Assembly (NCBI GenBank): GCA_009778015.1 | Contig: WRKS01000009.1 | Span: forward strand, 1 to 10,485 | Direction: 5' to 3' | Origin: Candidatus Saccharimonadota bacterium | GTDB lineage: Bacteria > Patescibacteriota > Saccharimonadia > Saccharimonadales > Saccharimonadaceae | DNA: 10,485 bases | Part shown: in pieces, positions 1 through 5,879 of the stretch | Layout: each line of letters starts with the position of its first letter | Position numbering within the stretch: position 1 is the first letter of the stretch | Notes under the pieces: model-generated | Told to the model about the DNA's origin: nothing | The model's database searches: none | What the model saw: the letters and a program-made list of their open reading frames with translations, nothing else | Program-made: the position numbers and the translations under genes

Positions 1-126
1 GCTGCTGCGAATATCGGCAAGCGCAGTGCTGGTTATTTCTGCTAACGCCGCACCAAAGAATAAAGAGTTATTAACCAATCCACCTCTATTTATTGAGTTC
101 TCGTTACTCACGCCGAGTTGGCCAAC
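1..126 (-). CDS. Partial paralogous C-terminal cassette, start side at the palindrome, continues off the left edge
   Basis: Read on the minus strand from 126 down to 1, this frame is open for all 42 codons. It begins VGQLGVSNENS and continues through NNSLFFGAALAEITS. It aligns directly with the plus-strand cassette that starts at the same dyad (VGQLGVDNTQ, then NNALFFGSATSEILS), so the two are paralogs pointing away from each other. Beyond the shared palindrome the DNA has diverged while the protein stays similar, which argues for selection on the protein. No start codon can be assigned: sequence upstream of the palindrome on this strand is the antisense of the other cassette. I therefore read it as a C-terminal segment lacking its own N-terminus, either a silent cassette or one side of a rearrangement junction. 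The rest lies outside the window. Function is unknown. Confidence 0.55.
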
Positions 127-398
127 TCGGCGTGGATAACACCCAAATACAAACTGGTAACCTATCCAATAACGCGCTATTCTTTGGTAGCGCAACATCG
201 GAGATCTTATCTCGCGATATTTATCAGGGCGGTTGGAACGACGATGATGGAGGCGTAGTTGCTTCAACCTGGCCTTGGCAATATCGCGGTGGAGCTTCAG
301 GTACTGTTCCAGTAAACTCTGGTGTTTTTGCTTATCGTCGTGTTGCGGGCGCCTCCAGCTGGGAGCTCTCCCACCGCACCATACTATTAGGCTACTAA
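93..398 (+). CDS. C-terminal cassette of a surface-type protein; TTG start doubtful
   Basis: An open frame runs from 75 (stop at 72-74) to the TAA at 396-398. The only candidate start is a TTG at 93 with no Shine-Dalgarno sequence. The residues before the palindrome (75-121) are antisense to the conserved coding sequence of the minus-strand paralog, so they are unlikely to be a real N-terminus. The meaningful part starts at about 117 (VGQLGVDN). It carries NNALFFGSATSEIL, a Gly/Asp-rich stretch, RGGASG, then NSGVFAYRR and ends SHRTILLGY. The RGG...GVFA...R pattern near the C-terminus vaguely resembles phage-tail and FGE-sulfatase/C-type-lectin-fold proteins; this is a weak resemblance. The last ten codons and the following bases are identical to the end of the cassette at the right edge of the window. 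It is probably a promoterless C-terminal module, expressed only if joined to an upstream constant part. Confidence 0.5.
   Translation: MSSRYSRRVGQLGVDNTQIQTGNLSNNALFFGSATSEILSRDIYQGGWNDDDGGVVASTWPWQYRGGASGTVPVNSGVFAYRRVAGASSWELSHRTILLGY
109..134. repeat. Perfect 26-bp palindrome at the junction of two divergent cassettes
   Basis: Each half is CACGCCGAGTTGG read inward, and all 13 pairs match with no spacer; the symmetry axis lies between 121 and 122. In both directions it encodes RRVGQLGV in the frame of the cassette leaving it. Paralogous protein similarity continues outward on both sides, although the DNA identity stops at the palindrome edge. It could be a recombination site, like the sfx sites between shufflon cassettes, or the scar of an inverted duplication or chimeric joint. 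Confidence 0.85.
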
Positions 399-416
399 AT
401 GTATGTGGGGGGTGAG
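368..416 (+). repeat. 49-bp repeat, left copy (inverted relative to 10367-10415)
   Basis: This 49-bp block covers the last nine codons of the plus cassette (from the Ser of SHRTILLGY), the stop codon, and 18 bases of 3' flank including a run of six G. It is identical base for base to the reverse complement of 10367-10415. Identity ends abruptly on both sides (T versus A before it, A versus G after it), while the cassette interiors are clearly diverged. Confidence 0.9.
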
Positions 417-447
417 AAAATAGGCCGGACCCAAGCCGACCTATTTT
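417..447. terminator. Bidirectional intrinsic terminator between cassette and tRNA-Asn
   Basis: A 12-bp stem pairs 417-428 with 436-447 around a 7-nt loop, with one C-A mismatch. The A/T ends of the stem give an AAAA run on one side and TTTT on the other, so it can work both ways. It lies 18 bp after the stop of the plus cassette and 10 bp past the 3' end of the minus-strand tRNA. Confidence 0.7.
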
Positions 448-457
448 AATATAATTT

Positions 458-532
458 TGGCTCCCCGGACTGGACTCGAACCAGTAACCTCGAAGTTAAC
501 AGCTTCTTGCTCCACCATTGAGCTACCGAGGA
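458..532 (-). tRNA. tRNA-Asn (anticodon GTT)
   Basis: On the minus strand the sequence folds as a 75-nt cloverleaf with encoded CCA (458-460). The acceptor stem pairs TCCTCGG with CCGGGGA (one T-G pair), followed by discriminator G. The D stem is GCTC/GAGC. The anticodon loop CTGTTAA places GTT at 498-500, giving asparagine, with U33 and A37. The anticodon stem has four good pairs and an A-G at its base. The T arm is ACTGG, TTCGAGT, CCAGT. Confidence 0.95.
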
Positions 533-541
533 ATCCACTTT

Positions 542-570
542 ATTCTATCACAGATTCCGTCAATGCGCAA
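542..570 (-). promoter_or_regulatory. Promoter for tRNA-Asn
   Basis: On the minus strand the -35 is TTGCGC (570-565), followed by a 17-bp spacer and the -10 TAGAAT (547-542). The -10 carries an extended TG motif (TGA before TAGAAT). The predicted transcript would begin near 535, just ahead of the tRNA 5' end at 532. Confidence 0.5.
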
Positions 571-595
571 GGGGGACCCATCAATGTGCGATAGC

Positions 596-2812
596 TTAGA
601 ACCTGCGCCAACGGCGGATGGCGTCCAGCCGTTTGAAGCGCCAGCCCGACTTGCCTGCCGCCAAGAAACTCATGGCCATGCCGAGGCCCAGGCCTGCATT
701 ACCGGCCGCTATAGGCGGTATCACGTCCTCTATAATCGCCTTAGCCGCAGCGGCCGCTGACGATGTAGTCTGATCGCCGATGCGAATGACCTGGGTTCGT
801 GCGCTCCAATCCGAAAGATGTTTAGCACTTGGCAGACCGGACGGTGCGGTGGTGGACCGAATACTAAAGCTGACATAATCATCGTCGGTCAGGCCAAACC
901 CGCTAATCAACACTTGGAGTGCCACCGCGTTGCCCGAGAAGCTTGGCGCCAACGAGGCAGTATCGCTACTGATGATTTGCCCATTGGCATTGTGCCAGTT
1001 AACTCGGATATCATAACGCTGGGCGCCATCTACCGGATCCCACATAAAGAAGCCGTTTTCTATGCGCGGGTTCTTGGCCGTATGCAGCTTACCGTTGTGC
1101 GGGTAGTCAACGGTCGCCGACGGCAAGGATGGGCCCCAAACCGCGTCACCACCCTTTGGCAAGGCTATAATATTGACATGGTAAACCCCACGGAGCACGA
1201 TACTAAACAGCGCGTCGTTAATGTGGAATTCGGTATCGCCGCCCATCACGGTAAAGGATTCTATCGGCGTGCCGTCTTGGTGTCTGACGTCAATTCTGTA
1301 GCCACCGGCGTCTTGCACCGGATCCCAGAAGATGGTCGCGAATGGGTCGGCGCTCGGGCCAGTAAAGCCAATGCCTTGCACTTGGTCTAGATGCTGATTG
1401 ACAATAGAGAGTTGCGCAGTCAAAGTTAGGGTGTTGTAGTAGTCCCCAGAAAGTGTCGCGACCACTGTATAGACGCCAAGGTCTTGGGCGCCGTTCCAGA
1501 CCGGACCGCTGGCAGTGTTCAAGTTATAACGCACTGTTACACCAGCCGGCAAGGTGCCAACGACCGCGAAATTATGCGTTTCGCCACTATAAACCGCCGA
1601 ATGGTTAGGGAAGGTTATACCGCGGATGATGCCGTTTGTGATAGTCAGGGTTGACGTAAGCACCAGCGGATTATGGTTCGGCCCGCCGATTGTCGCATGG
1701 GCTGTGTAGACCCCCGGGAAGATAGCCTGGCTTGATTCTACACCGGACGCGTTGATATAGGTATTGGTCACGCTGGCCGTAGGTGGTATGGCGCCGGTAA
1801 TGGTAAGACTATGAGCAGACCCGTCATATTCAAAGGTTTGCGAGCCATAGAAGAAGCCGGAACTACTGATATTAGCCTTGTTAATAGTAAGGGTGGCAGT
1901 GAGCCTGAGTTCATTATAGTTGCTGCCGGACAAAATTGCCACTACCTCATAGGCTCCCGCGTTCGTCGCGCCGTGGAAAGGCTTGCCGCCAACCTCGTAG
2001 CGGACCTCTACTTCGTCCGGGATTTCGCCGCTGACAAAGATATTCCGCACTTGATTATTGAATGTATGGGTGGCCCCGCTAAAGGTGATACCCGTAATAT
2101 CAATCTTGCCGATGGTGATAGTGGTCGTCATCAGATGCTCGCCGAATTCCTCATGCCAGAGCCGCGCGAAAGCCCGATGCACCCCCATGTCGCGTGCCCG
2201 ATTATTACTGTATTCAATCTCGGTTCCGGCCGGCGCGTTAGTAACCACCACCTCGTGTGTGGCGCCATCAAACGGTGTGGAAAGGGCCTCAAATTTAGCC
2301 TCGCTAAAGGGGCTGACGACTATCGGGTGCTCAGGGCAGCTAGGACAATCGGGGCAAGCAGGACAGGTCGGGCAGCTCGGGTTATTTGGGCAACTCGGGC
2401 AGTCAGGGCAAGTAGTCTGGCCCGGACAGGTTGGTGGACTAGCGCACGTAGTCTGCTCCGGGCAAGTTGAAGAGTTCGGGCAGTCCGGGTGTGCAGGGCA
2501 AATTGGGCAGGTTGTATTGCCCGAGCCGTCCACCACACAAGCCGGCGAGGTCGTTATCTCGCGCGCGTGCGGCACAGCCGAATCATCCGGTCTGACCGTA
2601 TCAAGCGGCGTATCCGGCATATCGGCGTCGTCTGGTTGTCCGTCAGGGTTAGTCTGATTGGACGCCTTCTTGTCGGGCGCCACGTATGCGGTGTCTTGCG
2701 CCTGTTCACGATCGGCTATACTTACCCTCCATAACGCATACGCGGCCGTGCTCAAACCACCCGCTGTCAATACTACTATCATTAGTATTTTACTAAAACG
2801 ACTTTTAATCAT
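596..2812 (-). CDS. Large envelope-anchored protein with Cys-Pro-X repeat, MBG-like repeats and Fn3-like domains
   Basis: A 738-aa protein of unknown role, predicted to be exported. Residues 8-30 are a hydrophobic signal anchor after a short basic N-terminus. Residues 35-100 are a polar, acidic linker. Residues 101-160 are a striking Cys-Pro-X repeat with cysteines on a strict three-residue register. About 165-475 holds four related beta-rich modules of the MBG type, each with a Y-N-x-L-x-L-T-A-x-L-x-I-like ending (clearest at 237-314 and 395-472). Two fibronectin-III-like modules follow at about 478-570 and 575-678, each with a WDPV motif. The C-terminus has an Ala/Gly-rich hydrophobic stretch (about 685-718) and a basic tail (RFKRLDAIRRWRRF), resembling a membrane stop or sorting-type tail without LPXTG. 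The ATG at 2812-2810 has only a weak GG-rich Shine-Dalgarno. It is probably a surface adhesin or structural protein; the domain naming comes from sequence pattern only. Confidence 0.85.
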   Translation of the reverse strand: MIKSRFSKILMIVVLTAGGLSTAAYALWRVSIADREQAQDTAYVAPDKKASNQTNPDGQPDDADMPDTPLDTVRPDDSAVPHAREITTSPACVVDGSGNTTCPICPAHPDCPNSSTCPEQTTCASPPTCPGQTTCPDCPSCPNNPSCPTCPACPDCPSCPEHPIVVSPFSEAKFEALSTPFDGATHEVVVTNAPAGTEIEYSNNRARDMGVHRAFARLWHEEFGEHLMTTTITIGKIDITGITFSGATHTFNNQVRNIFVSGEIPDEVEVRYEVGGKPFHGATNAGAYEVVAILSGSNYNELRLTATLTINKANISSSGFFYGSQTFEYDGSAHSLTITGAIPPTASVTNTYINASGVESSQAIFPGVYTAHATIGGPNHNPLVLTSTLTITNGIIRGITFPNHSAVYSGETHNFAVVGTLPAGVTVRYNLNTASGPVWNGAQDLGVYTVVATLSGDYYNTLTLTAQLSIVNQHLDQVQGIGFTGPSADPFATIFWDPVQDAGGYRIDVRHQDGTPIESFTVMGGDTEFHINDALFSIVLRGVYHVNIIALPKGGDAVWGPSLPSATVDYPHNGKLHTAKNPRIENGFFMWDPVDGAQRYDIRVNWHNANGQIISSDTASLAPSFSGNAVALQVLISGFGLTDDDYVSFSIRSTTAPSGLPSAKHLSDWSARTQVIRIGDQTTSSAAAAAKAIIEDVIPPIAAGNAGLGLGMAMSFLAAGKSGWRFKRLDAIRRWRRF
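2333..2512 (-). repeat. Cys-Pro-X coding repeat (9-nt period)
   Basis: Codons 101-160 of the envelope protein form a degenerate 9-nt tandem repeat. Fourteen cysteines from residue 102 to 159 are all spaced by 3 or 6 residues, and most are followed by proline. The repeat also makes the opposite strand look like an open GQ-rich frame, which is an artefact of the repeat. Confidence 0.85.
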
Positions 2813-2847
2813 GATTGTTGCCCTAACCTTTCCTTCATGTTAAGCCC

Positions 2848-2878
2848 ACTATACAGTATTTAGTTACCAGAATGTCAA
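2848..2878 (-). promoter_or_regulatory. Promoter of the envelope protein gene with a 19-bp spacer
   Basis: On the minus strand a consensus -35 TTGACA (2878-2873) and a near-consensus -10 TATAGT (2853-2848) are separated by 19 bp, rather than the usual 17. Overlong 19-20 bp spacers are the hallmark of promoters activated by MerR-family proteins, and a MerR-type gene diverges from this region. The spacer contains only a small dyad (GTA, six bases, TAC). The transcript would begin near 2841, giving a leader of about 29 nt. Confidence 0.6.
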
Positions 2879-2970
2879 GAGCTTCTGCCACCCCAATCAG
2901 CCGGCCGCCGAACACCGAAAAAGATTAAACTGTCTAAGGTGTTTGCAAAAGGCACGACAAGTGTGATACA

Positions 2971-2976
2971 TATAAT
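2971..2976 (+). promoter_or_regulatory. -10 box of the MerR-family gene
   Basis: An exact TATAAT lies 5 nt before the ATG at 2982 and 17 nt before the alternative ATG at 2994. There is no good -35 at normal spacing. The transcript would be leaderless from 2982 or have a leader of about 11 nt for 2994. Confidence 0.5.
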
Positions 2977-2981
2977 AGTAT

Positions 2982-3788
2982 ATGAAGAGTCAAATGGCTA
3001 TCAAAGAATTCGCCAAGTTCTCCGGTGTCAGCCCCACCACCTTGCGCTATTGGGACGAAATCGGCCTGTTTTCGCCGGGTTATCGCGATACCAGTAATAA
3101 TTACCGATATTATACGCCCGATCAAATTATCGCGTTGGACTTTATCAAGGTCTTAAGTCAAGTCGGCACGCCGCTCAAAACTATCAAGGACATGGCAAAC
3201 GACCGCAGCCCCGAGACTACTTTAGGCCTAATTAACCAGCAAGAGAGACGATTAGACCGCAAAATGCGCGAGCTAGTAGAAACCCATTCTATCATCCACA
3301 CCCGCCGCGAACTAATTTCTCAAGGCTTGCTCGCCGAAGAGAAGGGGCTAGGCATTACCACTATGGAGCTGGGCGAAACTTTGTTTGCATTAGGCCCGCG
3401 CAACCAACCACGAGACAGCGGTAGCTTTTATGAGTCGTTCGCTGAGTTCTGCGACCATGCCAACCACGCGCAAATTAACCTTAACCTGCCGATCGGCGGC
3501 CGTTACGACAATATCGGCTCCTTTACCGAGACTCCTTTAGTTCCAGACCACTATTATGTGCTGGACTCTGCCGGAGGGCAAAAACGGCCAGCCGGCCGCT
3601 ATTTAGTAGGCTGGCAACGCGGCTATTACGGCGACTTCGGCAACTTCCCCGAACGATTGGCCAAGTATATCAAAGAGTACGAACTCAGCCCCACTGGCCC
3701 GCTCTACGTCATCTACGCGCTAGACGAAACCTGCATCAATGACCCCAAAAACTACTTGGCCCAGATTTGCGTCCGCTTGCCCGACTAA
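2982..3788 (+). CDS. MerR-family transcriptional regulator with GyrI-like effector-binding domain
   Basis: A 268-aa protein. Residues 5-75 form the MerR winged-helix DNA-binding domain (IKEFAKFSGVSPTTLRYWDE, then GLFSPGYRD, then NNYRYYTPDQ). Residues about 80-120 are a charged helix fitting the MerR dimerisation coiled coil. The remainder, to GPLYVIYALDE near the end, looks like a BmrR/GyrI-like ligand-binding domain of the kind that senses hydrophobic or cationic molecules. The length matches BmrR-type regulators. Two starts are possible: ATG 2982, directly after the -10 box, or ATG 2994, which gives the typical MAIKEF start. It diverges from the envelope protein gene, whose promoter has a MerR-type long spacer, so local control is plausible. 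The ligand is unknown, and no efflux or detoxification gene lies next to it. Confidence 0.9.
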   Translation: MKSQMAIKEFAKFSGVSPTTLRYWDEIGLFSPGYRDTSNNYRYYTPDQIIALDFIKVLSQVGTPLKTIKDMANDRSPETTLGLINQQERRLDRKMRELVETHSIIHTRRELISQGLLAEEKGLGITTMELGETLFALGPRNQPRDSGSFYESFAEFCDHANHAQINLNLPIGGRYDNIGSFTETPLVPDHYYVLDSAGGQKRPAGRYLVGWQRGYYGDFGNFPERLAKYIKEYELSPTGPLYVIYALDETCINDPKNYLAQICVRLPD

Positions 3789-3821
3789 GATGTTAGCTTA
3801 TACCCCAAACTTAAGTAACTG

Positions 3822-3830
3822 TGTTATAAT
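3822..3830 (+). promoter_or_regulatory. Extended -10 promoter for ybaB-recR
   Basis: TGTTATAAT is a perfect extended -10 (TG at 3822-3823, TATAAT at 3825-3830). No convincing -35 is visible. A good Shine-Dalgarno, AAGGAG at 3842-3847, follows 4 nt before the ybaB ATG. Confidence 0.6.
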
Positions 3831-3851
3831 GAGCATAAGAAAAGGAGAAAT

Positions 3852-4145
3852 ATGGCTTTTGAACAACTGAAGATGCTAAACGAGCTGAAAAAGGCGCAAA
3901 AGGCGTTGGCCAATGAAATTATTGAGGTAGAGGCGGGCGACGGGGCAGTGGTAGTGCGAATTAATGGCGAGTTAAAGATCCAGAAGATTAGCCTAGACCA
4001 AGACAAAATTGATTTTGACGACATCTCGGAGTTGGAGCGCTGGCTAGAGAAGGCGATTGCCGAGGCTTATGCCCGGGCGCAAAAGATTGCGCAAGAAAAA
4101 ATGACTCCGCTAATGGGCTCGCTCGGGCTCGGCGGCGGTAAATAG
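3852..4145 (+). CDS. ybaB: YbaB/EbfC-family nucleoid-associated DNA-binding protein
   Basis: A 97-aa protein matching the usual length of about 100-110 aa for the family. An N-terminal amphipathic helix (about 1-22, Lys/Glu/Ala-rich) is followed by a beta hairpin (about 23-50: EVEAGDGAVVVRINGELKI, then QKISLD) and a long C-terminal helix (about 57-85). It ends in a Met/Gly-rich tail (MGSLGLGGGK) typical of YbaB proteins. The family forms tweezer-like homodimers that coat DNA. The gene lies 28 bp upstream of recR, an arrangement widely conserved in bacteria (commonly dnaX-ybaB-recR). dnaX is not here; its place is taken by the MerR gene, and ybaB has its own promoter. Start supported by AAGGAG at 3842-3847. 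Confidence 0.93.
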   Translation: MAFEQLKMLNELKKAQKALANEIIEVEAGDGAVVVRINGELKIQKISLDQDKIDFDDISELERWLEKAIAEAYARAQKIAQEKMTPLMGSLGLGGGK

Positions 4146-4173
4146 TAAGCGGCAGGACATAGGGTAAGGAAAT

Positions 4174-4791
4174 ATGTCGCAGCTACTGCTACCTAAAGCG
4201 TTTGCCGAATTGATTGCGGCTTTTGGCAAGATCCCGGGCGTTGGCGCGCGGACGGCCGAACGTTATGCTTATTTTATCTGGAAAACGGACCCGATTGTGG
4301 CTGGCAACCTGGCCGGCTCGCTGGCAGATTTGCACGAGTCTATCAAACTTTGCCCGAAAACCTTTGCTCTAATCTCAGAGGACGACGACGAGAGCCCGCT
4401 TTACAATGCAACAGATAGAGACAAAAGTCAAGTGCTAGTCGTAGAAGAGCCGCTGGATATCATAGCGATAGAAAAGACCGGCGGCTACACTGGGACTTAC
4501 CACTGTTTGGGCGGCGCGATTTCGCCGATTGATGGCATGACGCCAGAACAACTGAAAATCAACGAGCTACTAACTCGCATCAAAGAGGACGCGGTAACTG
4601 AGGTAATTATCGCAACCAACGCCAGCATTGAAGGCGAGAGCACGGCAATTTATCTAGCACGCTTAATCCGGGAGAAATCCCCCGAAGTCAAAACTAGCCG
4701 GCTAGCGCGCGGTATCCCGATTGGCGTGGACCTAGAGTATGCCGATAGTCTAACCCTCTCGCAAGCGCTCAAAGGCCGAACAGAGATATAG
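4174..4791 (+). CDS. recR: Recombination mediator RecR, zinc finger degenerate
   Basis: A 205-aa protein, normal for RecR. It works with RecO/RecF to load RecA at gaps. Residues about 15-38 form the helix-hairpin-helix (FGKIPGVGARTAERYAYFI). Residues about 85-180 are the Toprim domain (VLVVEEPLDIIAIE, YHCLGGAISPIDG, ATNASIEGESTAIYLA), and the tail GIPIGVDLEYADSLTLSQAL matches the family C-terminus. The region between them normally holds a four-cysteine zinc finger. Here only Cys60 remains; the second ligand position is Thr63, and the rest is an acidic loop (SEDDDES) without cysteine. The Walker-B-like C-terminal motif is intact, so the protein is probably functional but without structural zinc. 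Start supported by an AAGGA Shine-Dalgarno just upstream; likely cotranscribed with ybaB. Confidence 0.95.
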   Translation: MSQLLLPKAFAELIAAFGKIPGVGARTAERYAYFIWKTDPIVAGNLAGSLADLHESIKLCPKTFALISEDDDESPLYNATDRDKSQVLVVEEPLDIIAIEKTGGYTGTYHCLGGAISPIDGMTPEQLKINELLTRIKEDAVTEVIIATNASIEGESTAIYLARLIREKSPEVKTSRLARGIPIGVDLEYADSLTLSQALKGRTEI

Positions 4792-4852
4792 GCATTCAGC
4801 GGCTGACGCCGAGTCTGCTTAGTGCTTACCTTTAGCGTGCGGCATGATATTA

Positions 4853-4861
4853 TGATATAAT
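4853..4861 (+). promoter_or_regulatory. Extended -10 promoter of the DHH gene, leaderless geometry
   Basis: TGATATAAT (TG at 4853-4854, TATAAT at 4856-4861) ends only 7 nt before the ATG at 4869. Transcription would start at or within a base or two of the start codon. There is no Shine-Dalgarno in the gap, and no later in-frame start would keep the conserved DHH motif I. Confidence 0.65.
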
Positions 4862-4868
4862 AGAGAAA

Positions 4869-5879
4869 ATGAGTCAGATTCTAAGTTTCGCTAACAAATA
4901 TCAGCGTATCACAATTATACAAGCGGAGAACCCGGACGCCGACAGCCTCGGTTCGGCGCTGGCGCTAGAAAGCGCGCTGGATGCCGCGTTGGCTGCGGGC
5001 ACCGATATTACCCTGTATTGCCCGGTGCAAATACCAAAATACTTGCGCTACCTAAGCGGCTGGGATCGCGTAACCGACGACTTTGACGTTAAGGCCGATG
5101 CGGCAATCATTGTTGACACGGCATCAAAAGTATTGCTAAGCAAGCTGCTAGAAAAGCCGGAAATCGCGCACTTTTTGCAGCACAAGCCGATATTAGTCAT
5201 AGACCACCACGAAACGTCGCCGGATTTGCCGTTTAGTTTTGAGGCTATTGTCGCGCCCGCAGAGAGCACGACTAGGCTTGTCTTTGCCGATTTGGCCGAC
5301 CGCTCGCCTGACTTGCCCGACGTGATAACGCCTAGCGCGGCGCAAAATCTGCTAGCCGGTTTGATGGGCGACACACTGGGCCTGACCACGGCCAGCGTCG
5401 GGGCCTCTAGCTTTCGTTTGGCGGCCGACCTAATAGACAAGGGCGCCAACATCAACCAGCTGGAGCAAGCCCGCCACGAATTGATGAAAAAATCGCAGCG
5501 TATCTTGCGCTACAAGGCCGACTTAATCCAGCGCGTAGAATACCATTTGGACGGGCGGCTCGCAACGGTGCTAATTCCATTTGACGACATCCAAGCTTAT
5601 TCGGACGAATACAACCCGAACGTCTTGATTCTAGATGAGCTGCGTCTAGTAGAGGGCGTAGAGTTGGCGATTGCGATAAAAACCTATCCGGACGGCAAGT
5701 TGACCGGCAAGCTGCGGGCGGCCAAGCCAGTCGCTGAGGAGCTAGCGAGCGCTTTTGGCGGCGGCGGGCACCCTTACGCAGCCGGATTTAGGGTTTACGA
5801 AGATTACAGCGCCTTTATGCCAGAGCTGATCAACAAGGCGGCCGATATATTGGATAGCTTGGGCCGAGGAACGTCGTGA
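4869..5879 (+). CDS. DHH-DHHA1 phosphoesterase, NrnA-like (oligoribonuclease / pAp phosphatase family)
   Basis: A 336-aa soluble protein with both domains of the DHH-DHHA1 family. Motif I is NPDADSLGS (Asp23, Asp25), motif II is VDTA (Asp83), the DHH signature is IDHHETS (112-114), and motif IV is LMGDTLGLTT (Asp168). The C-terminal DHHA1 substrate-binding loop is FGGGGHPYAAGF (about 296-307). NrnA-type members degrade very short RNAs or nucleotides such as pAp; some relatives cleave cyclic dinucleotides. The histidine usually four residues before the first Asp of motif I (a metal ligand in NrnA and family II pyrophosphatases) is Ala19 here. Other metal residues are present, so activity may be kept. 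Its stop overlaps the start of the next gene by 4 nt, implying translational coupling. The exact substrate cannot be told from sequence. Confidence 0.9.
   Translation: MSQILSFANKYQRITIIQAENPDADSLGSALALESALDAALAAGTDITLYCPVQIPKYLRYLSGWDRVTDDFDVKADAAIIVDTASKVLLSKLLEKPEIAHFLQHKPILVIDHHETSPDLPFSFEAIVAPAESTTRLVFADLADRSPDLPDVITPSAAQNLLAGLMGDTLGLTTASVGASSFRLAADLIDKGANINQLEQARHELMKKSQRILRYKADLIQRVEYHLDGRLATVLIPFDDIQAYSDEYNPNVLILDELRLVEGVELAIAIKTYPDGKLTGKLRAAKPVAEELASAFGGGGHPYAAGFRVYEDYSAFMPELINKAADILDSLGRGTS

Noticed and set aside
754..761. GCGGCCGC palindrome near the end of the envelope gene
   Set aside because: It is inside a run of alanine codons in the C-terminal hydrophobic segment and has no sign of a separate role.
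818..2734. Long plus-strand open frames opposite the envelope gene (for example 818-1390, 1811-2470, 2058-2657)
   Set aside because: They are antisense shadows of the 738-aa minus-strand gene. Their GQ-rich or RA-rich stretches come from the Cys-Pro-X repeat, they lack Shine-Dalgarno sites, and the minus frame has clear domains.
2911..2943. Inverted repeat AACACC / GGTGTT as a MerR operator
   Set aside because: The arms are only 6 bp with a 21-bp gap and are not placed in a promoter spacer, so chance is a sufficient explanation.
4808..4815. CGCCGAGT here and at 9745 as extra copies of the palindrome half-site
   Set aside because: Only 8-9 bases match, there is no dyad like 109-134 and no cassette follows; this can occur by chance.
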